Assembly (NCBI RefSeq): GCF_014640115.1
Contig: NZ_BMGI01000001.1
Span: 84,501 to 148,500, forward strand
Length of the DNA stretch: 64,000 bases
Direction: 5' to 3'
Source: Sinisalibacter lacisalsi
GTDB lineage: Bacteria > Pseudomonadota > Alphaproteobacteria > Rhodobacterales > Rhodobacteraceae
The number at the start of each line of letters is the position of its first letter. The first letter of the stretch is position 1. The notes below the pieces were generated by a model. It worked only from the letters and a program-made list of their open reading frames with translations. It was not told where the DNA came from and searched no databases. Position numbers and translations under genes: made by a program. This document shows positions 39,112 to 46,272 of this stretch, piece after piece.

Positions 39112-39506
39112 ACATCGGCCAGGCCGCCGAGGCCGCGGGCCTTCCCGCCAAGACGATCCGTTATTACGAGGAGATCGGGCTGATCAAGCCGGGCCGCAAC
39201 GCCAACGGCTACCGCGCCTTCACCGCGAAGGACATCCACAACCTCGCCTTTCTCGCCCGCGCCCGCGCGCTGGGCTTTTCCATCGAGGATTGCCGCGCGC
39301 TGCTGGCGCTCTACGAGGATACCTCGCGCGCCAGCGCCGACGTCAAGCGGATCGCCCAGCGCCACCTCGACGAGATCGAGGCCAAGATCCTCCAGTTGCG
39401 CGAGATGCGCGACACGCTCGCCAACCTGGTCGACGCCTGCCGCGGGAACCATCGGCCCGATTGCCCGATCCTGGCCAGCATGAGCGGCGGGAGAACCGAT
39501 ACCTAG
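39108..39506 (+). CDS. cueR: MerR-family Cu(I)-responsive regulator CueR
   Basis: 132 residues: N-terminal winged HTH ([25 protein letters not shown]), a long dimerisation helix, and the metal loop with Cys111 and Cys119 ([13 protein letters not shown]). The conserved serine that selects monovalent ions is present as Ser76. Together these mark a Cu(I)/Ag(I) sensor. Overlaps copA by 4 bases; probably activates the 19-bp-spacer promoter ahead of copA, and hence its own synthesis. Confidence 0.93.
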   Translation: MNIGQAAEAAGLPAKTIRYYEEIGLIKPGRNANGYRAFTAKDIHNLAFLARARALGFSIEDCRALLALYEDTSRASADVKRIAQRHLDEIEAKILQLREMRDTLANLVDACRGNHRPDCPILASMSGGRTDT

Positions 39507-39826
39507 ACCGACGAGAAACAGCCGATGGCATTGCCGTGCACGTTGATGTCGACGGGGCCGAACCGGCTCTCGACCGCCAGAGAAAACTGATCGAGCCAGG
39601 GCAGCCAGAGCACGCGGTAGGCGCCGTTGGTGCGCGTCACCGCCCAGGCCCAATCGGTCAAACCGCCGGCGAGATTGACCTCGATGAACTGGGGTTCGAT
39701 CAGCGAGGCTTCGAAATCCGCGAGGATCGCCCGATTCCACGAGCCGATGCCGTGGCCGTGGCTGTCGGGATCGAACCCGTCGATCTCGGCGGCGAGGCGC
39801 GCCTTGATGTGTTCAATCTCGCGCAT
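39503..39826 (-). CDS. Hypothetical protein
   Basis: 107 residues, no recognised domain. It has an acidic N-terminal helix (EIEHIKARLAAEIDGF), a Trp-rich core (DWAWAVTRTNGAYRVLWLPWLDQF) and no signal peptide or membrane helix, so it is probably a soluble cytosolic protein. Its stop overlaps the convergent cueR stop by 4 bases (CTAG). Start at 39826 is the only ATG with a plausible upstream region. Could be a conserved Rhodobacterales hypothetical; I do not recognise the family. Confidence 0.6.
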   Translation of the reverse strand: MREIEHIKARLAAEIDGFDPDSHGHGIGSWNRAILADFEASLIEPQFIEVNLAGGLTDWAWAVTRTNGAYRVLWLPWLDQFSLAVESRFGPVDINVHGNAIGCFSSV

Positions 39827-39925
39827 TTCGGATCTTTTCCCGTCTTTTCAAACCGAAGCTAGGCAGCGCCAAGGTCCCGGTCAAGTCGCGCACCATGGCG
39901 TGGCCCCTTCCTGAAGGCGCCGAAT

Positions 39926-39949
39926 ATGTATACATTGCCGTGTATACAT
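39926..39949. promoter_or_regulatory. Tandem TGTATACA operator boxes upstream of gntR
   Basis: Two perfect 8-bp palindromes TGTATACA at 39927-39934 and 39941-39948, spaced 14 bases centre to centre, lie directly before the ribosome site of the FCD regulator gene. FCD-type GntR regulators typically bind palindromes with a GTxxAC core, so autoregulation is likely. The same box recurs upstream of the first O-demethylase gene. Confidence 0.7.
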
Positions 39950-39960
39950 CGGGAGGAAAC

Positions 39961-40692
39961 ATGCCGGAAACCAAGGGCAGCACCCACACCAAGCGCGCCA
40001 CCTACGAGCTGCGCCACCGCATCATCGAAGGCAAGATCGCGGGCGGAACCCGGCTGTTCGAGGTGGCGCTTGCCGAAGAGCTGGCGATCTCGCGCACGCC
40101 GGTGCGCGAAGCGATGTCGCGGCTCGCCGAGGAAGGGCTTCTGGAGCGCGCGTCCGGCGGCGGGTTCATGGTGCGCTCGTTCACCTACCAGGACGTGATC
40201 GACGCCATCGAACTGCGCGGTGTGCTCGAAGGCACCGCCGCCCGGCTTGCCGCCGAACAGGGCGCCGATCCCGATGATTTGCGTCATATCAACATGATCG
40301 TCGACGAGATCGACCATTGTTTCGGCGCGATCGACACCCCCGCCGACTTCGACCGCTACAGCGAACTGAACGCTGCCTTCCACGATGCCCTGGCGCGGCT
40401 CTGCGGCAGCGCGATCATCCTGCGTGAGCTGGAACGGGTGAAATCGCTTCCCTTCGCCTCGCCCTCCGCCTTCGTGCTCGGACGCTCTCAGAACGCCGCA
40501 GCGCATCGCGGCCTCGTCATCGCCCAGATGCAGCACCGGGCACTGGTGGAGGCAATCAGGCAGCGCGAGGGAAGCCGCGCCGAAGCGGTGGCACGCGAAC
40601 ATGCGCGAATCGCCCGGGAGAACCTCGAAACCAGCCAGCGCGAGGAAAAAACCGTGTCCAACTTGCCGGGAATGTCGCTCGTGATCGACTGA
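39961..40692 (+). CDS. GntR-family (FadR/FCD) transcriptional regulator
   Basis: 243 residues. N-terminal winged HTH (LRHRIIEGKIAGGTRLFEVALAEELAIS, then RTPVREAMSRLAEEGLLE) and C-terminal FCD ligand-binding domain (about 80-225, with FHDALARLCG and AAHRGLVIAQ carrying the metal-ligand His/Asp pattern). FCD regulators usually sense small carboxylates, including aromatic acids in the VanR case. Start has GGAGGAAAC. It stands directly upstream of, and in the same direction as, the O-demethylase/TRAP/metF operon, which it likely controls. Confidence 0.88.
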   Translation: MPETKGSTHTKRATYELRHRIIEGKIAGGTRLFEVALAEELAISRTPVREAMSRLAEEGLLERASGGGFMVRSFTYQDVIDAIELRGVLEGTAARLAAEQGADPDDLRHINMIVDEIDHCFGAIDTPADFDRYSELNAAFHDALARLCGSAIILRELERVKSLPFASPSAFVLGRSQNAAAHRGLVIAQMQHRALVEAIRQREGSRAEAVAREHARIARENLETSQREEKTVSNLPGMSLVID

Positions 40693-40702
40693 TACCCGAC
40701 TC

Positions 40703-40785
40703 TGCATACATTTTTTGGGCTTTTTTCGGCGGTCTTTCATTTCTGCTTGAAAATATCGCGGCAAATCTGGATGATTGTATACATT
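40703..40785. promoter_or_regulatory. Control region of the O-demethylase operon with TGTATACA box
   Basis: A perfect TGTATACA palindrome at 40776-40783 lies 22 bases before the first O-demethylase ATG; a near-match TGCATACA stands at 40703-40710, followed by T-rich sequence (TTTTTTGGGCTTTTTT). The box equals those upstream of the GntR gene, which links the regulator and this operon. Confidence 0.65.
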
Positions 40786-40805
40786 CGCACCCATGGGAGG
40801 AAAAC

Positions 40806-42215
40806 ATGGCATCCAGCCTCGAAGACATGATCCAGAGCTCCGGCAACATTGTAGACGTTCTTCGCAACTCGAAGATCGGGATGTATGTCTACCCCGTCGT
40901 CGCACCGGAATTCACCAACTGGCGCTCCGAACAGGCCGCCTGGCGCAATTCGGTGGTGCTCTATGACCAGACCCACCACATGGACGAGGTGACTGTTGAA
41001 GGCCCCGACGCGGAAGCCTTCCTCGCCCATGTCGGGATCAACGATTTCTCGAACTTCTCGCTCAACCGCGCCAAGCACTTCGTGCCGGTGACGCCTGCCG
41101 GCCACGTGATCGGCGACCACATCATCTTCCGCCTCGCGCAAGACAAGTTTCTCACCGTGGGCCGCGCGCCGACGTCGAACTGGATCATGTTCCAGGCCGC
41201 GATCGGCAAGTGGAACGTCAAGGTCAGCCACGATCCGCGCTCCGACTCGCGCCCCGATGGCAAGGCGATCTATCGCACCCATTACCGCTTCCAGATCCAG
41301 GGCCCCGATGCCGACAAGATCTTCGAAAAGATCAACGGCGGCCCGGTTCCGGACGTGAAGTTCTTCCACGTCGACACCATCAACATCGGCACCCGCCGCG
41401 TGCAGGCGCTGCGCCACGGCATGGCCGGTGCCCCCGGCCTCGAGATCTGGGGCCCCTACGCCGACAAGAGCTACATCCAGTCGACCATCGAGCAGGCCGC
41501 CCGCGACGTTGGCGTCGATCTGCACAAGGTGGGCGCACGCGCCTATTCGACGAACACCGTCGAGTCCGGCTGGATTCCCTCGCCGCTGCCTGGCATCTAC
41601 ACCGGTGACGGCATGATGAAAGACTACCGCCAGTGGCTGAAGGAAGACAGCTACGAGGCGGCCGGGTCGATCGGCGGCAGCTTCGTTTCGGACAATGTGG
41701 AAGATTACTACACCAACCCGTTCGAGCTGGGTTACGGCTTCTACATCGGCTGGAAGAAAGACGACTTCATCGGCAAGGACGCCCTCACCAAGATGAAGGG
41801 CGGCAAGAACCGCAAGAAGGTCACCTTCGAGTGGAACGCCGACGACGTGATGAAGGTGATCGAAAGCTCCTTCCGCCCCGGCGAAGAGAACTACAAGTGG
41901 ATCGACTTCCCGCAGCCGAACTATGCCTCGTCCACCGCCGACATGGTGATGCAGGGCGACAAGATGGTCGGCATGTCGATGTTCAACGGCTACTCCTTCA
42001 ACGAGCGCTGCATGCTCTCGCTCGGCGTGGTCGATGACAGCGTCGAAGAGGGCGACGTGCTCGAGATGGTCTGGGGCGAGCCCGATGGCGGTTCGGCCAA
42101 GACCAGCGTGGAGCCGCACAAGCAAACCACGATCCGCGTGCGCGTCTCGCCGACGCCCTATTCGACCGAAGCACGCACCAACTACGCCGACAGCTGGCGC
42201 ACCAAGGGCAGCTGA
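40806..42215 (+). CDS. LigM/DesA-type tetrahydrofolate-dependent O-demethylase (1)
   Basis: 469 residues of the GcvT-fold aminomethyltransferase superfamily, but about 100 longer than GcvT or DmdA and matching the LigM/DesA length. It strongly resembles, as I recall it, Sphingobium LigM (vanillate/3-O-methylgallate demethylase): YVYPVVAPEF near 27-36, DQTHHMDE, VGRAP with Arg120, RHGMAGAPGLEIWGP, and VGARAY with Tyr247, which aligns with the catalytic Tyr247 of LigM. Expected reaction: transfer of an O-methyl group from a methoxylated acid to THF. Followed by a strong hairpin. Substrate is inference. Confidence 0.83.
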   Translation: MASSLEDMIQSSGNIVDVLRNSKIGMYVYPVVAPEFTNWRSEQAAWRNSVVLYDQTHHMDEVTVEGPDAEAFLAHVGINDFSNFSLNRAKHFVPVTPAGHVIGDHIIFRLAQDKFLTVGRAPTSNWIMFQAAIGKWNVKVSHDPRSDSRPDGKAIYRTHYRFQIQGPDADKIFEKINGGPVPDVKFFHVDTINIGTRRVQALRHGMAGAPGLEIWGPYADKSYIQSTIEQAARDVGVDLHKVGARAYSTNTVESGWIPSPLPGIYTGDGMMKDYRQWLKEDSYEAAGSIGGSFVSDNVEDYYTNPFELGYGFYIGWKKDDFIGKDALTKMKGGKNRKKVTFEWNADDVMKVIESSFRPGEENYKWIDFPQPNYASSTADMVMQGDKMVGMSMFNGYSFNERCMLSLGVVDDSVEEGDVLEMVWGEPDGGSAKTSVEPHKQTTIRVRVSPTPYSTEARTNYADSWRTKGS

Positions 42216-42226
42216 CGAAACAAAAC

Positions 42227-42261
42227 CGAATGCGGCGGAGTGAGACATTCCGCCGCATTCG
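42227..42261 (+). terminator. 13-bp hairpin after the first O-demethylase gene
   Basis: Perfect 13-bp stem CGAATGCGGCGGA (42227-42239) / TCCGCCGCATTCG (42249-42261) with a 9-nt loop, 12 bases after the stop codon. No T tract follows. It could terminate part of the transcripts or protect the 3' end of the upstream message. Confidence 0.65.
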
Positions 42262-42366
42262 CAGAAATCCAACGGCTTAGGGCACTGGTTCGAAGCGCCG
42301 CTGGTGCCTGGCTTCCATAGCCTCAGCTTATCCAACAAGGCGCGAATGTGATTTGACCGGTTCGGA

Positions 42367-42399
42367 CCGCGCAATAGGGTCAAACCCTGTCTTGCGCGG
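42367..42399 (+). promoter_or_regulatory. Nested hairpin in the dctP leader
   Basis: Outer stem CCGCGCAA (42367-42374) / TTGCGCGG (42392-42399) encloses inner stem AGGGT (42376-42380) / ACCCT (42384-42388). It ends 42 bases before the dctP ATG. It is GC-rich, two-tiered and not followed by a T run; it may regulate stability or translation of the TRAP message. Confidence 0.5.
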
Positions 42400-42441
42400 C
42401 TCAGAATGAGCCGATGCGATCCAGAAATGGGAGGAATACCA

Positions 42442-43428
42442 ATGATTCATGCACGCTTCCTGCGCACGGCCGCAACCGCCGTCGCACTTGCTTCCGCCGC
42501 TGCACTTCCGGCCGGGGCGGAAACCCTCAAATTCGCGCACTGGGTGCCGCCCGCGCATACGCTCACCAAGTCGACGATCGAACCGCTGCAGGCGGCCGTC
42601 GCCGACGCCGGGATCGAGATCGAAGTCTACCCGGGCGGCGAGCTTGGCGCCGGTCCGCTGGAGCAATATGTCCGCGTCGTTCAGGGCGTGGCCGACATCG
42701 TCTGGGGCCTGCAGGGCTACACCTCGTCGCAGTTCCAGAAAACCATGGTCTCGGAGCTTCCCGGCGCGCTGCCCGAAGGCATGACCGGCTATGACGCGAT
42801 CTGGAACGCCTACGACGCGGGCCTGCTTTCCGACGAGTTCCCCGGCACCAAGCCGCTCGCGCTGTGGCTCTCCGAGCCGAACGTCTTCATCATGAAGGAC
42901 ATCGACGTTCGCAAACCCGAAGACCTCCAGGGGCTGAAGATCCGCGTGTCCGGGTCGGCCGCCGCCGCTGCCGTCGAGTCGCTCGGCGCCACCCCGGTGC
43001 AGATGCCCGCGGGCGAGATCTACAACTCGCTGCAGACCGGCCTGATCGACGGTGTGATCACCGGCGCCTCGGCCATCGGCGACTTCAAGCTCGACGAAGT
43101 GGCCAACAGCTACACGCTGAACGCGCCGCTCGGACACATCTCGTTCTACGTCGCGATGAACCGGGCGAAATACGAAAGCCTCACCGAAGAGCAGCGCGCC
43201 GCGATCGACGCCATTGCCGGTCGGCCGCTTTCGAAGTCGGCAGAAGAAGGCTGGAACGCCCGTGCCCTGCAAGTGATCGAGGAAATCAGCGCCGATGACG
43301 GCAACACCGTCTACACGCTGACCGACGATGAGCGCGACGCTTTCGCCGAACTCACCTACCCGGTCATGGAGCAGGTCGTCGCGGACGGTGGCCACGAGAA
43401 TGTGCTTGCCGTGATGCAGGGCCAGTAA
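42442..43428 (+). CDS. dctP: TRAP transporter substrate-binding protein DctP
   Basis: 328 residues; signal peptide cleaved near PAGAET (about 24-26), then the DctP fold: FAHWVPPAHTLTKSTIEPL, GGELGAG, the LQGLKIRVSG block whose Arg normally salt-bridges a ligand carboxylate, and QTGLIDGVITG. Delivers an organic anion to the DctQM permease. Start chosen at 42442 (GGGAGGAATACC upstream) rather than the open extension. Its place within the O-demethylase operon suggests the ligand is the methoxylated acid. Confidence 0.92.
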   Translation: MIHARFLRTAATAVALASAAALPAGAETLKFAHWVPPAHTLTKSTIEPLQAAVADAGIEIEVYPGGELGAGPLEQYVRVVQGVADIVWGLQGYTSSQFQKTMVSELPGALPEGMTGYDAIWNAYDAGLLSDEFPGTKPLALWLSEPNVFIMKDIDVRKPEDLQGLKIRVSGSAAAAAVESLGATPVQMPAGEIYNSLQTGLIDGVITGASAIGDFKLDEVANSYTLNAPLGHISFYVAMNRAKYESLTEEQRAAIDAIAGRPLSKSAEEGWNARALQVIEEISADDGNTVYTLTDDERDAFAELTYPVMEQVVADGGHENVLAVMQGQ

Positions 43429-43431
43429 GCC

Positions 43432-43938
43432 TTGCTTCGGTGGCTGAACAAGGGGGCAGACGGGCTCATCAGCCTGTCTGCCCTTGTCGGCACCCTCGGC
43501 CTTCTGGCCGAGGTTGTCGTGATTCTGACCGATGTGGTCGGGCGCTACTTCGGCGTGCCGCTTACCGGCGCGCAGGACCTCAGCCAGATGGCCATGGTGA
43601 TCGTCGTATTCGGCGGCATGGCGCTTTGCGACAAGGTCGGCGGCCATATCTCGGTCGATCTCTTCGAGTCTTCCATGCCGACCTGGGCGAACCGCCTGGG
43701 CGACATCCTGTCCACCCTTCTCGGTGCGCTGATCTTCCTCGGCATCGCCTGGACGACCTATGCCTCCATCGCGCAGATGCGCGGCTATGGCATCATCTTG
43801 AAAACGAACATCATCGCGCTGCCGTTTGACTGGTTCAAAGGCGCGATCATCGTCATGTCGCTGATCACCGCGCTGGGCATGATCCTGCGCGCGATCGGGC
43901 TTGTCTTCACGCCCCGTCCCCGGAGGGAGGCCGCATGA
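43432..43938 (+). CDS. dctQ: TRAP transporter small permease subunit DctQ
   Basis: 168 residues with four hydrophobic segments, as usual for DctQ: about 12-35, 50-66 (MAMVIVVFGGMALCDKVGGHISVDLF, the family block), 93-112 and 130-150. The reading frame has no ATG near its beginning; the best start is TTG at 43432, three bases after the dctP stop, in the same frame. The ATG of dctM overlaps its stop by 4 bases. Confidence 0.88.
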   Translation: MLRWLNKGADGLISLSALVGTLGLLAEVVVILTDVVGRYFGVPLTGAQDLSQMAMVIVVFGGMALCDKVGGHISVDLFESSMPTWANRLGDILSTLLGALIFLGIAWTTYASIAQMRGYGIILKTNIIALPFDWFKGAIIVMSLITALGMILRAIGLVFTPRPRREAA

Positions 43939-45239
43939 GCCCCGAAACAATCGGCCTGCTCGGCATGGCCATCCTCTTCGTGCTGCTTGGCCTGCGCGTG
44001 CCGGTGGCCTTCGCCATGTTCGGCGTCGGCTTCGTCGGCAACTGGATTCTGAACAGCCCGCAGGCGGCGATGAGCCAGCTTGCCTCCGACGCCTTCTCGC
44101 TCTCCTCGAGCGCCGAGCTCGTGGTGGTGCCCCTGTTCATCCTGATGGGCAACGTGGCGACCGAAACCGGCATGAGCCGCAAGCTCTACGATGCCGCCTA
44201 TGCCACCATCGGCTCGATCCGGGGCGGGCTTGCCTCGGCCACCGTCGTGGCCTGCGGCGGCTTCGCCGCACTCTCGGGCTCCTCCGTGGCCTCGGCGCTC
44301 ACCATCGGCCGTGTGTCGCTCTCCGAGATGGACCGGTTCAAGTATGACAACCGCCTGTCCACCGGTGTTGTCGCCGCCGGCGGCACGCTGGGCATCCTGA
44401 TCCCGCCCTCGACCGGCTTCGTGATCTACGCCCTGCTTACGCAGGAAAGCATCGGGCGGCTATTTCTCGCCGGCGTCCTGCCCGGCCTTCTGCTCCTGAG
44501 CATGTTCATCGCCACGATCATGCTGCTGACGTGGTTCAAGCCCGCCTATGGCCCCGCCGGGCCGAAAACCTCCGGCGGCGAAAAACTCCGCGCCATGGGG
44601 GGTGCTGCGCCGATCCTCGTGGTCATCCTGCTGACCATCGGCGGGATCTACGGCGGCTTCTTCTCGCCCGTCGAGGCCGCCGCCGTGGGTGCGGGGCTGG
44701 TGATCCTTTTCGGCGCGGTCTCGCGCAAGCTCAGCTTCGCCAAGCTCTGGAAGGCGGCGAAGGATTCGGTTGTCACCACCGCCACGGTGATGCTGATCCT
44801 GATCGCGGCCTACATGATCAAGACCTTCCTCGCGCTCAGCCACATCCCGCAGATGCTTGGCACCTACCTCGAAGGCCTCGCCATTCCCGTGCTCGGCGTT
44901 CTGGCAATCATGCTGGCTATGTATCTCATCCTCGGGCTGTTCCTCGAAGGCTTCGCGATGATGGTGCTGTCGATGCCGATCTTCTTCCCGGTGGTGCAGC
45001 AACTCGGGATCGACCCGATCTGGTTCGGTGTGCTCGTGGTGCTCACGCTCGAAATGGGCCTGATCTCGCCACCCGTCGGACTGAACGTGTTCATCGTCAA
45101 ATCGGTGGCGCCAAAGGTTCCGCTGGCGCGGATCTTCTGGGGCGTGGTGCCGTTCTGGATCGCCATGCTGATCACGCTGATCATCATCGTGCTGTTCCCG
45201 CAGATCGCGCTCTTCCTGCCAAATACGATGATCGGGTGA
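43935..45239 (+). CDS. dctM: TRAP transporter large permease subunit DctM
   Basis: 434 residues with about 12 membrane segments. Conserved stretches: LRVPVAFAMFGVGF at the N-terminus, ALSGSSVASALTIG, GGTLGILIPPSTGFVIYALLTQESIGRLFLAG, and EMGLISPPVGLNVFIV near the C-terminus. It drives Na+- or H+-coupled uptake with DctQ. Overlaps dctQ (ATGA) and is followed after 4 bases by the alpha/beta hydrolase gene. Confidence 0.94.
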   Translation: MSPETIGLLGMAILFVLLGLRVPVAFAMFGVGFVGNWILNSPQAAMSQLASDAFSLSSSAELVVVPLFILMGNVATETGMSRKLYDAAYATIGSIRGGLASATVVACGGFAALSGSSVASALTIGRVSLSEMDRFKYDNRLSTGVVAAGGTLGILIPPSTGFVIYALLTQESIGRLFLAGVLPGLLLLSMFIATIMLLTWFKPAYGPAGPKTSGGEKLRAMGGAAPILVVILLTIGGIYGGFFSPVEAAAVGAGLVILFGAVSRKLSFAKLWKAAKDSVVTTATVMLILIAAYMIKTFLALSHIPQMLGTYLEGLAIPVLGVLAIMLAMYLILGLFLEGFAMMVLSMPIFFPVVQQLGIDPIWFGVLVVLTLEMGLISPPVGLNVFIVKSVAPKVPLARIFWGVVPFWIAMLITLIIIVLFPQIALFLPNTMIG

Positions 45240-45243
45240 CACC

Positions 45244-45918
45244 ATGACCGTTTTGCTGATTCCCGGCCTGCTTTGCGACGCCTACACTTGGGAGCCCGTG
45301 CTCGACCGGATCGAGGCCGAGGTGGCCGATCTTTCCACCGAGGACAGCATCGGCCAGATGGCGCGCGATTGCCTCGGCCGTCACCCCGGCAAGCTGCGCG
45401 TCGCCGGCCACTCGATGGGTGCGCGCGTTGCGATGGAAATGGCCCGCATCGCACCGGAGCGGATCGACCGGCTGGCGCTGCTCGATACCGGCATTCACCC
45501 GTTGAAGGAGGGCGAACGCGAGAAGCGCGACGAGATCGTGCGCTTTGCCTACGAGAACGGCATGGAGGCGCTCGCCGCCCGCTGGCTGCCGCCGATGGTG
45601 CACGAGCCGAACCAGACCCCGGAACTGATGAAGGGCCTCACCGACATGGTGCTGCGCCGCGATGCCGATCTGCACGCCCGCCAGATCAAGGCGCTGGTGG
45701 ATCGGCCCGATGCGGCAAGTTACCTCACAGGGATCACCTGCCCCACGCTCCTCGTCGTCGGGCGGCAAGACCAGTGGAGCCCGGTGGCCCAGCACGAGGA
45801 AATGCTTGCGCTCCTGCCCGACGCGCGGCTCGAGATCGTCGAGGACGCGGGCCATTTCGCCCCGGTGGAGCAGCCCGAAGCGGTCGCCCGGCTCGTGGCC
45901 GAGTTCTTCGAGGGTTAG
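45244..45918 (+). CDS. Alpha/beta-fold hydrolase
   Basis: 224 residues. LIPGLLCDAYTWEPVL gives the oxyanion region, Ser57 in AGHSMGAR is the nucleophile, GRQDQW holds the probable acid, and DAGHFAPVEQP the catalytic His. It is most like small carboxylesterases. In this operon it could free a methoxylated acid from an ester before demethylation, or hydrolyse a ring-cleavage product; neither is proven. Four bases after dctM and three before the YciI-like gene. Confidence 0.86.
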   Translation: MTVLLIPGLLCDAYTWEPVLDRIEAEVADLSTEDSIGQMARDCLGRHPGKLRVAGHSMGARVAMEMARIAPERIDRLALLDTGIHPLKEGEREKRDEIVRFAYENGMEALAARWLPPMVHEPNQTPELMKGLTDMVLRRDADLHARQIKALVDRPDAASYLTGITCPTLLVVGRQDQWSPVAQHEEMLALLPDARLEIVEDAGHFAPVEQPEAVARLVAEFFEG

Positions 45919-45921
45919 GCA

Positions 45922-46239
45922 ATGTTCTTCCTCATGGAATGCCGCCACCACCCCGGGAAGGACGCCGAGCGCGACCGCCTGCGGCCTTCGCACCGCGATT
46001 GGGTGGGCACGGGCGGAAACGGTCTCGCCTCGGTGCTGATCGGCTCGGCACTCTGGGACGAAGCCGGGCAGGCCATCGGCCATTGGGGTGTGCTCGAAGC
46101 GGCCACCGAGGCCAACGCCCGCGCCTTCGCCGAGGGCGACCCCTTCGCGGCCGAAGGCGTGGTGGCTGAAACCCGGCTCACCCGGCTCGCCGACACATTC
46201 CAGGCCGACCGCATCGCCGAACGCATGACGCAAGGCTGA
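45922..46239 (+). CDS. YciI-family small protein
   Basis: 105 residues with the YciI ferredoxin-like fold: FFLMECRHHPGKDAERDRLRPSHRDWV at the start, SALWDEAGQAIGHWGVLEAATEANARAFAEGDPFAAEGV. Relatives include small dimeric hydrolases and isomerase-like proteins of aromatic degradation. The His/Asp pair typical of the active site appears as RPSHRDWV. Its operon place between an esterase and an O-demethylase suggests a role in turnover of the demethylated product, by inference only. Confidence 0.8.
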   Translation: MFFLMECRHHPGKDAERDRLRPSHRDWVGTGGNGLASVLIGSALWDEAGQAIGHWGVLEAATEANARAFAEGDPFAAEGVVAETRLTRLADTFQADRIAERMTQG

Positions 46240-46272
46240 CCGCGCCACGTTTCGACCATCAGGGAGGACCAC

